The notes under the pieces are model-generated. The model searched no databases. It worked only from the letters and a program-made list of their open reading frames with translations, and was not told the DNA's origin. From IMG/VR virus record IMGVR_UViG_3300030331_006073, positions 1 to 52,515 of that record: a stretch of 52,515 nt of DNA; one strand, written 5' to 3'. Numbering within the stretch: position 1 is the first letter of the stretch; each line of letters opens with the position of its first letter. Of the stretch, positions 26,221 to 35,130 are shown one piece after another. Position numbers and translations under genes: made by a program. The DNA is from a virus.

Positions 26221-29200
26221 ATGGCACACGACAACGACAACGACCCAAGAGAAAACCCTTGTACAGATGAGTTACTCGATGACCCAACAGGAACTGACCC
26301 GCCCGGGAATCTCCCACCTCCTGGTGGGGGCTTTGAGGCTGAGCCGCCTCAGCCGCCGCGACCGCCCGCGGGCGAGCAACCATTTCCAAGCCCAGCGCGA
26401 AATGAAGATTTTTCTAACCCTGGCGCCCCTGACCCTGCCGCACCAGACAGGATGGAGGACAACGCTGCTATCAACGAGATTGGTTTCTCTTCTGCAACTA
26501 GAGAGGTTTCAACTTTTAATGGTCGAAACTTTGTACCTTTGGCTTCTTTGTATAATAGCTTGCTTGGAAGCACATCATACAATTTTAATCACACAGCAGT
26601 TAAATCTGCGGCCGCCACTGTTGGTACTACTCCCCAAGCCAATCCCGGAGATAATTTTAGAGAATCAATGTTAAGCTTTTTTACTGACGGCGGCGACGTC
26701 GATGAAATTGCAAAAGAGATTGAGAGAATAGACCTGCAATTTGAAGAAGGAATTTTCCAAGACCGATTTCCAGGCCCTGGTGCATTCATGCTTCGACATA
26801 AAAGAGAGACATTCTTTTATTCTCCGTTCGGTCGCGACCCAAGTCATGTGAATTTTCAAAATAGTAACGTTTTTGGATTCAACATACCATTTGAGGCACT
26901 AGACCGAATGGTCCGACCTAGGAGCGACCCAGCCAACCTAGTAATAGAGGGAGAATCTCGTAGTGCCTTGTTTGAACAATATATTTTTAAGTTTAGAGAA
27001 GACACTTATTTAAATGCAACATCGCCAAATCGAGAAGCAGAAACTTATGTAGATACAATGCCTGCAGGAATAAAAAAAGAAGAATTTTACGATATTTTTT
27101 GCCTTGGGAGCCGCTCCTCTGCGTGGCGAACTATTAGCGAAGACCTAAGCCAAGAGGCCAAAGATTTCTACAGACCTGGGCTTTTTAGGTTTCCTTTGAA
27201 CGATGAAAAACATATTTTTTCTGATTTTTGCTTCGATGCTCCCGCCTCTTTTTATGAAAAGGAAGTAAATAATATTTTAATTTCTCCTTCGCACATGGCG
27301 GATGTAGAGGCAGAAGTAAAAAATCCATCTTTCTATTCAGAGTCCGAGCTTCTTATATCTGAGTCTGAAATTCCTAATATATATAAGTTTTATGATGCAA
27401 AGCAGACTATTAAAAATTTAACGGAGAGAACAGAAGATGGTACAATAAGAGACATAGACGGCCTCACGGAACAGCAAGAGTCCTCACTGTCTGCAGCCCG
27501 CCGAGTTATTCAATCGTACACAGACATAAACGAGAGAGATAATGTATACCAGACGCCAGAAGTGCTGAAGTTTACTCACAGAAAAGTCGAAAAGCTTAAA
27601 GAAATAAATGATTTAATTTTTAAAAAAAGAACTTTAAAAAGAAAAGATACATCACTTGCCCAATTTTTAGATGAAGATATAGATATTACACCTGAAAATT
27701 ACGTCAGAATCAAAATTAGCTCCTCCGAGATTGGAATAGTTAATAATTTTTTGAAAAAAAATAACTTGGATTTAGCAATACTAGAATATATATCATCCCC
27801 GGCCGGCCCAGACGGAAAAAGGAGAATCACAAGTCTTTTAGACGACAAATTTATTACAAATGATTTAAATCCAACTTCAGAGGGGACGGTTGATATAACA
27901 AACAATGATGTTGTTGTCAACAATATTAAACTTGATTTTCATCCAAAGTTTTCAACGCAAGGTCTCGGGCCGATTGTAGGAAAAATACAAAATGACCAAA
28001 TAAATATCGAAGAGTATCCCTTGAAGTACGATAACTGGGATAACAAACAGCTGCTGTCTCTTGACACCTTAATACAAAAAAATGTATTTATGGACCAGTT
28101 AAATTCCTATATTGCAGAAACAGGAATCCAAAGAAATTTTCATGACATGATGTCAGGAAAAAAAGCATACTCAGAGGTAATAGGGTATAAGGTTTTAAAA
28201 TATAAAGCACTCTCAGAAGAAGAATTTAGCAATCGGCAGAGCATTTTAGATAGTGACAGGGCAAATCGTAGCCCTTTTGCTCCACGAGAATTAGCTTCCC
28301 CGCGCGAGCTAGTGCAGACATTTTATTTTATGGACTCCGACGGAGTTGAAGAATTTGAGTATATAGATTCTCAAGTTGTGCCCGGTAGAGAGTATGAATA
28401 CGAAATATATACAATAAATTTTGTTATTGCAACAGACTACAGATATATACGAAGCCAAACATATTTTAACTGGCAACGCCCCACGGGACTGGAAGGCACC
28501 CCCCTAGTGTCAGAAGAGGGTTTGCGTAGAATTTATCCGGGTATTGATGATGTGCGCCACAGCGCCATCACCTTAGGCATAATTTCAGATAAAAACCTCT
28601 GCTTGATTCCTGCGCCGTTTTTTAAGAAAACTATCCGTCCGGAAGATGCACGCCCAATGGCCCCACAGGTTACTTTTTTGCCATATCAAGGTGTCGAAGA
28701 TAAGTTTGCAATATTGTTTGATACAAACTATGGAGAAGTAAGAGAAAACAGAATATGGTTTAGAACAGGCGTTCAAAACTATAAAATAAACTTTAAAACA
28801 GATACACTGCCATCGCACTTCTTGTGTGTAAGGATAGAGGAAGAGCCTAGCCGGTGGCAGGATTTTTATACCTCTAGAACCAGAAGAGACTTTGTTGTGC
28901 CTTCATATGGCAAGACTGGCTTTCTTATGCAAGACATAGAGCCAAACAAAACTTATTATTATGTTTTTCGTGCCCTTGATAATTATGACCCGTCCGAAGA
29001 TGGAGAATTGCCAAAAGATTTGTCGAGTCTACCAGATGTCAAGGCCATAAGCTCTAATCCAACATCTATATATAAGGTAAGGATTGTTAGTTATGATGCT
29101 GGAATTTTCATGGAACTAGATGTACATGAGATGAATCCTAGCTCAAGCAAGTTTGTTAAAAAGTTTGAAAACATACTTAAGATATCACCAGCAATGAGGC

Positions 29201-29490
29201 AAAAAGTTATAAACTTCACCCGGGTGCTAAACATTGAAGCATCTGAAGATGAAAGTACAATGAACAGACTAAGAAAGGAGCTGCAGCTAATTAATCCTGG
29301 AGACAATTTTGAGTTCCAAAAATCAGCACCTCAACTGGGCTTATTGTCCCTTGGGCCATCGCAGCCTACGCGTTCAGTTTGGGGGAGAAAATTTAAATTT
29401 AGAATAACGTCAAAAAAGACAGGAAAGAAGATAGATTTGAATATCGGGTTTAAGCAAAGCAAGGACCCTTCACCCGAACCGCTTTCTTGA
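26221..29490 (+). CDS. Large structural protein with Pro-rich N-terminus and FnIII-like C-terminal half
   Basis: 1089 aa, ATG 26221. No obvious Shine-Dalgarno sequence precedes this ATG, unlike most neighbours, so expression may be lower or the start may differ. Residues 1-75 are Asp/Pro/Gly-rich and probably disordered. Residues about 647-750 and 814-957 each show a fibronectin-III-like strand order (VIGYKVLKYK ... VVPGREYEYEIYTIN, and RIEEEP ... IEPNKTYYYVFRALDN ... IYKVRIVSYD). Such Ig-like sandwiches are common on phage tails and often mediate weak surface binding. The central part is unknown and soluble. Position and domains point to a tail or baseplate component. Confidence 0.65.
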   Translation: MAHDNDNDPRENPCTDELLDDPTGTDPPGNLPPPGGGFEAEPPQPPRPPAGEQPFPSPARNEDFSNPGAPDPAAPDRMEDNAAINEIGFSSATREVSTFNGRNFVPLASLYNSLLGSTSYNFNHTAVKSAAATVGTTPQANPGDNFRESMLSFFTDGGDVDEIAKEIERIDLQFEEGIFQDRFPGPGAFMLRHKRETFFYSPFGRDPSHVNFQNSNVFGFNIPFEALDRMVRPRSDPANLVIEGESRSALFEQYIFKFREDTYLNATSPNREAETYVDTMPAGIKKEEFYDIFCLGSRSSAWRTISEDLSQEAKDFYRPGLFRFPLNDEKHIFSDFCFDAPASFYEKEVNNILISPSHMADVEAEVKNPSFYSESELLISESEIPNIYKFYDAKQTIKNLTERTEDGTIRDIDGLTEQQESSLSAARRVIQSYTDINERDNVYQTPEVLKFTHRKVEKLKEINDLIFKKRTLKRKDTSLAQFLDEDIDITPENYVRIKISSSEIGIVNNFLKKNNLDLAILEYISSPAGPDGKRRITSLLDDKFITNDLNPTSEGTVDITNNDVVVNNIKLDFHPKFSTQGLGPIVGKIQNDQINIEEYPLKYDNWDNKQLLSLDTLIQKNVFMDQLNSYIAETGIQRNFHDMMSGKKAYSEVIGYKVLKYKALSEEEFSNRQSILDSDRANRSPFAPRELASPRELVQTFYFMDSDGVEEFEYIDSQVVPGREYEYEIYTINFVIATDYRYIRSQTYFNWQRPTGLEGTPLVSEEGLRRIYPGIDDVRHSAITLGIISDKNLCLIPAPFFKKTIRPEDARPMAPQVTFLPYQGVEDKFAILFDTNYGEVRENRIWFRTGVQNYKINFKTDTLPSHFLCVRIEEEPSRWQDFYTSRTRRDFVVPSYGKTGFLMQDIEPNKTYYYVFRALDNYDPSEDGELPKDLSSLPDVKAISSNPTSIYKVRIVSYDAGIFMELDVHEMNPSSSKFVKKFENILKISPAMRQKVINFTRVLNIEASEDESTMNRLRKELQLINPGDNFEFQKSAPQLGLLSLGPSQPTRSVWGRKFKFRITSKKTGKKIDLNIGFKQSKDPSPEPLS

Positions 29491-29492
29491 AT

Positions 29493-29512
29493 ATTAAAAG
29501 CATTATTTTAAT
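29493..29512 (+). other. AT-only inverted repeat after the 1089-aa gene
   Basis: ATTAAAA and TTTTAAT flank a 6-base loop three bases after the stop. The stem has only A-U pairs and there is no long T run, so this is at most a weak terminator or RNA end. Confidence 0.25.
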
Positions 29513-29519
29513 TTGAATA

Positions 29520-29527
29520 ACTATTTA
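29520..29527 (+). promoter_or_regulatory. Intergenic ACTATTTA motif
   Basis: Octamer identical to those at 6484, 40663 and 49564. It lies in a 71-base gap after a weak AT hairpin, and its end is 34 bases before the ATG at 29562. It is a candidate late-promoter element that would start a transcript covering 29562-33025. Confidence 0.4.
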
Positions 29528-29561
29528 TTAATGAATTTTAGCTTATAAAGAGGAGTTATGT

Positions 29562-30638
29562 ATGGCTTTTTTAGATAATTCGGGAGATATAATACTAGAT
29601 GCGGTCTTGACCGATGCAGGCCGCCAAAGAATGGCAAGGGGTAATTTTAAGATTACAAAGTTTGCCCTGGGGGATGAAGAGATAAATTATGGTCTATACA
29701 ATTCAAATCACCCAAGTGGCTCAGCTTTTTATGATTTAACAATCATGCAAACGCCTGTTTTGGAGGCTTTTACTGATAACGCCTCTATGATGAAAAGCCG
29801 ACTAGTCACAATGATTAGGAATAATATACTTTTCTTGCCAACACTTAAGCTTAATAACGATTCCGATAATAAAACAGCATTGCACTCAGATAAGGTTTAT
29901 TACCTTTTGGCAGATGTCAAAACCCAAGAAGATATAAATGACGCAAACCTTGCTGAGCACCGCAATTTCTTGTCAGGATTCCTCAGAGGCCATGGGGTGA
30001 AGAACATAAATTCAGACCCAACTAATCACATAGCAATAGACCAAGGAATTGACAGTACAGATGGCGGAATAACCTATAAAACGATTATGCCTGAAGACCT
30101 AGTAGAAACAGCATATATAATAAGAGCAGACCACAGACTTCTTAGAATAAATGTCCCAGACGCAACATTAAATACTGCAAATACCGCCTTGGTGAATCAA
30201 TTTGTTGACGATGATGGGATTGCTACCTATTACGTTTCACTAGGGGATAGGAATGGCGCCGTCGAGCAAAATCCGACACCTGACTTTAGTTCACCATTCA
30301 AGGATGAGCGTCACCGCGGCAACGTTGCAATTGGAAACGCCTCGCTTTTTAATGACGACGTCGCCGGAAACGACAAGGCTGCAATAAATGAAGCTTTCGC
30401 GGGCCCCCTTGGAAGTATTCTAAGAATATATCCTAGAACGTCAGTGCATGTACAAAATAGTGAAACTTTGTTCGATGAAATTGGGCAAGTTGGCACAGGT
30501 AATCTTCAAATCACGAGCCAAGACCACGATAAGCTAACGAGTTGGAAATATATTGATACGGTGATTAACGTGGTTGGAGTTACAACAGGTTACTCTATAG
30601 ACATACCAATTAGAATAGTTAGAAAAGTAGTAAGTTAA
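29562..30638 (+). CDS. Tail structural protein, paralogue of the 22033 N-terminus
   Basis: 358 aa, ATG 29562 with GAGGAG upstream. The N-terminus reads M-A-F-L-D, then ILDAVLTDAGRQRMARGNF and KFALGDEEINYGLY, which aligns to residues 1-50 of the 22033 product. The block is followed by a LTIMQTPVLEAFTDN segment and a long beta-rich region ending in VTTGYSIDIPIRIVRKVVS. I know this layout as an uncharacterised structural protein of large marine-type myoviruses, but I cannot assign a T4 counterpart. It is the first gene after a 71-base gap with a candidate promoter and is followed by two paralogous structural genes. Confidence 0.65.
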   Translation: MAFLDNSGDIILDAVLTDAGRQRMARGNFKITKFALGDEEINYGLYNSNHPSGSAFYDLTIMQTPVLEAFTDNASMMKSRLVTMIRNNILFLPTLKLNNDSDNKTALHSDKVYYLLADVKTQEDINDANLAEHRNFLSGFLRGHGVKNINSDPTNHIAIDQGIDSTDGGITYKTIMPEDLVETAYIIRADHRLLRINVPDATLNTANTALVNQFVDDDGIATYYVSLGDRNGAVEQNPTPDFSSPFKDERHRGNVAIGNASLFNDDVAGNDKAAINEAFAGPLGSILRIYPRTSVHVQNSETLFDEIGQVGTGNLQITSQDHDKLTSWKYIDTVINVVGVTTGYSIDIPIRIVRKVVS

Positions 30639-30654
30639 ATATTAGGAGCATATA

Positions 30655-31818
30655 ATGGCCAATACATTTTTTAAAAGTTTTGCAGAGAATGACAGAACTA
30701 GCACAAGAACCCTTTTGCACGAGAATATACCAATCACTGGGACTATAGTTTCAGGCACTTATACGAATGCAGACAAGACAGCACAGAAAAATATAAAATC
30801 TTTTTCTCATGGAATGTTTAAGTCGGTGTATGACTACCCGTATGCTAGTTCTTCTGCTAATCATATATTTGACGTTTCATATGGCATCTTGACTTCTGCC
30901 TCCTTTATACATTATGGGGGAACTAAGCTAGGCCATGCAACCAACAAAGACGGAAATGCGGCACTTGATTTATTTGACTACGACATAAGAAATATAGTAA
31001 CAGGCTCAGAATTTGGGCAAATGTTAGATAAAAAGAGCAACCTCTATTCTCAGATGGCACAAATTTTAATGGGCTTTAATACGGACGGTGACGTTCGTCT
31101 TTTTGATTTGGACGGAAACTTATCGGCCGGCCGCAAAATAGGGTCCGCATTTTTTATCAACCTTTCAAGGTTAATAGTTAAGGACGAAATTAAAAAGGGG
31201 ACCTTTTCTCTAACTATGGGTTCGGCTAACTCTTATGATGCACCCTTTGCGTCAACATTCACCCTTGCTGATTTGGAGGCTGGAAATAAATATTTCACTA
31301 ATTCTCCCGCCGGCGAATTTGGGATATTATATACTGGCTCGTCCGCGGACGGAACAACGTTTGGGGACTCACGAGGCTTAATATTTTACCAAGCCGGCGT
31401 GGCTGTGATACCTGCTGCGTCAAACGTGGCCGGAGGGGATATGGTCAACGCTGTTTGGCAATCAAACGGACAAACAAAAGTCCAAACACTGGTAACCGCT
31501 TCTATGGATACAGTCGCAGATAGCTTTCTGCACAGACTTGATAAGGTTCAATTTAATAATACAACAGAGTTAAACTCAACAATATACTTTTGCAGAGCAA
31601 ACCACAATGAATTTAATTACAGCTCTAACCCAACATACCTTAGTCAGAGCAAAATAGTAGTAAAGGGAGACAATGTCTTGGCACCACCGCGCTCTTATGT
31701 CACGACTGTTGGACTTTATTCTGCTGACAATGAGCTTCTCGCGGTTGCTAAGCTGTCAGAGCCCTTAAGAAAAGACCCAACAAACGAACTAACATTACGA
31801 GTTAGATTGGACTACTAA
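30655..31818 (+). CDS. Virion structural protein, first of a paralogous pair
   Basis: 387 aa, ATG 30655 with AGGAG upstream. Ser/Thr/Asn-rich and beta-type, with no membrane segment. The last 75 residues (FNYSSNPTYL ... YVTTVGLYSADNELLAVAKLSEPL ... LRVRLDY) are clearly related to the C-terminus of the next gene product. A C-terminal conserved block with a variable N-terminal part is usual in tail spike or baseplate decoration proteins, where the common end docks onto the particle. No enzymatic motif is seen. It ends one base before the ATG of its paralogue, so the two are surely co-expressed. Confidence 0.65.
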   Translation: MANTFFKSFAENDRTSTRTLLHENIPITGTIVSGTYTNADKTAQKNIKSFSHGMFKSVYDYPYASSSANHIFDVSYGILTSASFIHYGGTKLGHATNKDGNAALDLFDYDIRNIVTGSEFGQMLDKKSNLYSQMAQILMGFNTDGDVRLFDLDGNLSAGRKIGSAFFINLSRLIVKDEIKKGTFSLTMGSANSYDAPFASTFTLADLEAGNKYFTNSPAGEFGILYTGSSADGTTFGDSRGLIFYQAGVAVIPAASNVAGGDMVNAVWQSNGQTKVQTLVTASMDTVADSFLHRLDKVQFNNTTELNSTIYFCRANHNEFNYSSNPTYLSQSKIVVKGDNVLAPPRSYVTTVGLYSADNELLAVAKLSEPLRKDPTNELTLRVRLDY

Positions 31819-31819
31819 A

Positions 31820-33025
31820 ATGTCTCTCAAAAGGTTTGGACCAAATGACCTGATTTACAGTTCTCTGGTTACTAAGCCACAATACAGTTTCATAGTTCAC
31901 AGCGGCTCTCACTACAGAGATAATGAAATATTATCGGATGGAAACTTTTCTAATAAGATAAAGCACATTGAAGATGGTCACATTAGCTTACATGAACTTA
32001 ATGTAGATAGGCCGGCCAACTCTATGATTTACGGCTTCATAGAAAAAAATACAACCAGATACTCATTTAGAACTGTAAGTGTCCAAGAATTTGATGATAA
32101 TACAGAGATTCAATATGGAAACAGGATAACTCAAAGTTACCCAGTCAAAGCCGGCCTAAGTAGAATATTTATAGATTCTGGTCAAGAGTTTGATGTTCAG
32201 AATTTTGAAAATATTGGTTCGGCTACATTCGCAGCCCCAAATAAAAAATATATTCGAGCACTTAGGTCACTAGTCGAAACTAGCGAGACCTTTGGCCAAG
32301 TAAAAGAATATGGAGCCCTTGGTACAAGCAAGGTAAATCTAGTTTGTATTCCAGGAATATTTTATGGCTCAAAAGTTGAAAAAGGCTCAGTGGAACTAAA
32401 TTACTACATCACTGGAGCTCTCGCTGGAACATTAAGGGACACAGCTAAAGACGGACTACTGGTTCAAACTCACGGCAATAATAAGGGCTCAACAGCCGGC
32501 TACGTTCTCTATAACCAGGGTATAATAATGTTGTCCGGCTCTTGGAATCTTTCAGTTGGCGGATATGTAGACAATTTTTTTTCAGATTCTGCCACTGAGT
32601 TCCCTACCTGGCTCAGTTTTGGAACCGGAATTCCCACCGTGGGAACCCCAGTGACAACAGGCTCTGTCGCATCCTCAGCTTATGAAATAAAGTTCAAAGG
32701 CTACAATAAGATACCAACCTTGACAATGATGGCTCATTCTGAGAAAAATGAAGAAAACTTCTCTACTAATCCAACATTTTTAGAATCATCGAGTGTCAAA
32801 TCTCAAAGCTCAGAAAGAATGTACCTTGCGCCTCGCAGAAGAATTAAAAATATAAATAAATCAGACTTTGCAAATCACAGCGCGTCATTTGAAAGCAATA
32901 CTTTTATAACTAAAGTTGGCATATATGATGAAGACCAAAACTTAATAGCTGTTGCCTCTTTGGCAAACCCAATCAAAAAGAGAAGAGAAAGAGATTATAT
33001 GATAAAGATGCGAATGGATTTTTAG
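31820..33025 (+). CDS. Virion structural protein, second of a paralogous pair
   Basis: 401 aa, ATG 31820 immediately after the upstream stop; ribosomes probably reinitiate. The C-terminal block (FSTNPTFL ... FITKVGIYDEDQNLIAVASLANPIKK ... MIKMRMDF) matches the preceding protein. Here an extra basic segment of about 20 residues (around APRRRIKNINKS) interrupts the motif. N-terminal halves do not align by eye. It is the last of the tail module; the next gene starts two bases after its stop and encodes a J-domain protein. Confidence 0.65.
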   Translation: MSLKRFGPNDLIYSSLVTKPQYSFIVHSGSHYRDNEILSDGNFSNKIKHIEDGHISLHELNVDRPANSMIYGFIEKNTTRYSFRTVSVQEFDDNTEIQYGNRITQSYPVKAGLSRIFIDSGQEFDVQNFENIGSATFAAPNKKYIRALRSLVETSETFGQVKEYGALGTSKVNLVCIPGIFYGSKVEKGSVELNYYITGALAGTLRDTAKDGLLVQTHGNNKGSTAGYVLYNQGIIMLSGSWNLSVGGYVDNFFSDSATEFPTWLSFGTGIPTVGTPVTTGSVASSAYEIKFKGYNKIPTLTMMAHSEKNEENFSTNPTFLESSSVKSQSSERMYLAPRRRIKNINKSDFANHSASFESNTFITKVGIYDEDQNLIAVASLANPIKKRRERDYMIKMRMDF

Positions 33026-33026
33026 C

Positions 33027-33704
33027 ATGGATGCAAAGGACAGATTCTTTTCAGTTCTGATGAGGACGAAGTATCTAAAAAGTACTTTAGAAATCACAAG
33101 ACAAATAGCTATGCAGGCTCATGATATATTTGCTAGGTATTTAAATGAAAGACTCAGCACTGAATACCCCCAAGAAGAGAGTAAGCAAGAAAGTCCAAGA
33201 CCAGCCCAACCTAATCAAGACTTTGCAGATGACACCAGCGAATCAGAACACAACCACAATCAGGCTGACAGTCCAATAGAGCAAGGCTATTCGTACTCAG
33301 AAGAAGACGTACAAAGTAAAGTGGAGAGTGAAGAAAAAGAAGAAAACATAAAAAAAGTTTTTCGAAAAATAGTTTTTGAAGTGCACCCCGATAGGCTCGG
33401 AGGTACCTCTAATTTCGAGAAGTCTGCGAAAAAAGTGCTTTTTGAAAAAGCAAGAGAATCTTTTGAAAAAGATGATTATTATGGTATAATAGAAATTGCA
33501 GAACAGTTAAATATAGATTTTCCGCCGCCAACAAGTAAGCAAATTGAGGCCATGAAACTAATGAACCTAGAAATGGAAAGAGAAATCTACACCTTAAAGA
33601 ACTCTGTAGTTTGGCAGTGGCATCACGCAGATACTGACGACGTAAGAAAAGAAATAATGGACAACTACATTGAGTACACCAGAGAAAACAATCTTAGGAC
33701 TTGA
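33027..33704 (+). CDS. J-domain (DnaJ-like) protein
   Basis: 225 aa, ATG 33027. Residues about 105-165 match a J-domain: VFRKIVFEVHPDRLGG with the invariant His-Pro-Asp at 120-122, then an Asn/Phe turn and a helix (KKVLFEKARESFEKDDYYGIIEIAEQL). The N-terminal 45 residues are helical. Residues 46-105 are acidic, Glu/Ser/Gln-rich and probably disordered. The C-terminal 60 residues are helical. J-domains stimulate the ATPase of host DnaK, so the protein may recruit the host chaperone to tail or head assembly or to replication proteins. There is no Gly/Phe region or zinc-binding Cys cluster, so it is a specialised type III J-protein rather than full DnaJ. Its last 35 bases overlap the start of the resolvase gene. 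Confidence 0.8.
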   Translation: MDAKDRFFSVLMRTKYLKSTLEITRQIAMQAHDIFARYLNERLSTEYPQEESKQESPRPAQPNQDFADDTSESEHNHNQADSPIEQGYSYSEEDVQSKVESEEKEENIKKVFRKIVFEVHPDRLGGTSNFEKSAKKVLFEKARESFEKDDYYGIIEIAEQLNIDFPPPTSKQIEAMKLMNLEMEREIYTLKNSVVWQWHHADTDDVRKEIMDNYIEYTRENNLRT

Positions 33705-34221
33705 CATATCAACCTCTATAACCGGGATTGCAGTTATCCACGCCGGAGAAATAAGAGAAAGTTTTTTCTGGGACACTAGAAATAAAAATAAGTTTCCATC
33801 TCTTTATGATAAGGCGGCCTTTCTAAAAGAAAATTTAATTAAACTTAGAAAACAGTATGAAATATCAGATATTTACATAGAGCAGTCGCTCCATTCTTTT
33901 CGTTCTGGGTTTTCTTCTGCACAAACACTATCGACATTATCTCGTTTTAATGGTATAGTGTCATGGTTATGTTACGAAATATTTGGTACTCAGCCCAAGA
34001 TGATTGCGGCCACATCAGCGAGAAAGCAAGCTGGTGTTGGTATCAAACGAGGCGATAATGCTAAAGAAAAAGTTTTACAGTTTGTTGTTGACAATTACCC
34101 CGATATCGAGATAATATATACGAAGCATGGAAATCCAAAACCAGGAGTGTTGGATATGTGCGATAGTATTATTATAGCTTTGGCAGGTGACAAAATTGCA
34201 AGAGAAGAGGGAAATACTTAA
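33670..34221 (+). CDS. RuvC-like Holliday junction resolvase
   Basis: 183 aa from a TTG start at 33670, overlapping the J-domain gene by 35 bases; the conserved first strand begins at residue 7, so no later start is plausible. RNase H-fold signature: ILGLDISTSITGIAVI with Asp12, Glu71 in IYIEQS, and Asp162/Asp165 in LDMCDSI. These are the four acidic residues expected for two-metal catalysis in RuvC. The family cleaves branched DNA. In a phage it would resolve recombination and replication junctions before packaging, the task of endonuclease VII (gp49) in T4. Its reading frame overlaps that of the primase downstream by 35 bases. Confidence 0.82.
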   Translation: MSTPEKTILGLDISTSITGIAVIHAGEIRESFFWDTRNKNKFPSLYDKAAFLKENLIKLRKQYEISDIYIEQSLHSFRSGFSSAQTLSTLSRFNGIVSWLCYEIFGTQPKMIAATSARKQAGVGIKRGDNAKEKVLQFVVDNYPDIEIIYTKHGNPKPGVLDMCDSIIIALAGDKIAREEGNT

Positions 34222-35113
34222 AAAAGCCTTTGGAAGACCATGGTTTAGTGGAGGCGAGATGCTTTTCCATTGCCCTAAGTGCGACCACGACAAAAAGAAA
34301 ATGTCAGTCAATATTGACAAGAATGCTTTTAAATGTTGGATTTGCGGCTACTCAGGCAACAAAATTTCCTACCTTATTGCTAAACACGCTTCAGAGTATT
34401 ACGCAGAGTGGTCCAGTATCGCAGAAGAAGTTGACTTATCGAAGTATGAATTTATTTTCGACGAGCCAGACGAACTGCCAGACCAAATAATTAATTTTCC
34501 ACAAGAATTTAAATCACTTACAGGTCCAAAGACAGGAGATAAGAGAAAAGCACTAGAGTATCTATATTCCAGAGATATCACAGATTTAGACATTCTTCGA
34601 TGGAAGATAGGCTTTTGTGATTTTGGCGAATACCAAGGCAGGGTAATAATTCCATCGTTCAATACAAAAGGTCAGCTCAATTACTTTGTAGCGCGCTCTT
34701 ATACTGAAGATTGGATGAAGTATAAAAACCCTAGAGCAAGTAAAGACTTGGTATTCAATGACTTAAATATTGATTGGGATGATGATATAGTAATTGTAGA
34801 AGGAGCGTTCGATGCAATACGACACAAAAACTGCATTCCCATTCTTGGGTCTAGCTTGCGAGAGAATCACAAACTATTCCAAAAGATATGTCGGAGCAAA
34901 CGTGAGGTATTCCTTGCTCTTGACGAGGATGCGAAAAGCAAAGAGTTTTCTATAGCAAAGAAGTTTCATGAATATGGAGTTGCTTGCAAGAGTATTCCAG
35001 TGAACCCATATCCAGACCTTGCAGAGATGCCACGAGATGAGTTTTTGACCAGAAAACAAAATGCTGACTTTATAACAGATTTAGACTATTTAGAATATAA
35101 ACTTGATTTTTAG
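34187..35113 (+). CDS. DNA primase with CHC2-type zinc finger and TOPRIM domain
   Basis: 308 aa, GTG start at 34187 inside the resolvase gene. The zinc-binding module uses Cys29, Cys32, Cys50 and Cys53 (HCPKCDH ... FKCWICGYSGN). The TOPRIM domain shows VIVEGAFDA with Glu205 and LALDEDA with Asp246/Asp248, the metal-binding triad for primer synthesis. There is no fused helicase domain, so a separate gp41-like helicase must be encoded elsewhere. The length fits phage gp61-type primases. The enzyme lays RNA primers on the lagging strand. The next gene starts 17 bases downstream. Confidence 0.85.
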   Translation: MTKLQEKREILKKAFGRPWFSGGEMLFHCPKCDHDKKKMSVNIDKNAFKCWICGYSGNKISYLIAKHASEYYAEWSSIAEEVDLSKYEFIFDEPDELPDQIINFPQEFKSLTGPKTGDKRKALEYLYSRDITDLDILRWKIGFCDFGEYQGRVIIPSFNTKGQLNYFVARSYTEDWMKYKNPRASKDLVFNDLNIDWDDDIVIVEGAFDAIRHKNCIPILGSSLRENHKLFQKICRSKREVFLALDEDAKSKEFSIAKKFHEYGVACKSIPVNPYPDLAEMPRDEFLTRKQNADFITDLDYLEYKLDF

Positions 35114-35130
35114 CTTATGAGGGATATTGA

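Noticed and set aside
26267-26674. 135-aa + strand ORF in another frame of the 1089-aa gene
   Set aside because: Lies wholly inside the GC-richer Pro-rich coding segment, has Arg/Leu-rich shadow composition and no ribosome site.
29493-29512. Intrinsic terminator
   Set aside because: The stem is only A-U pairs without a U tract; kept as a weak inverted repeat, not called a terminator.
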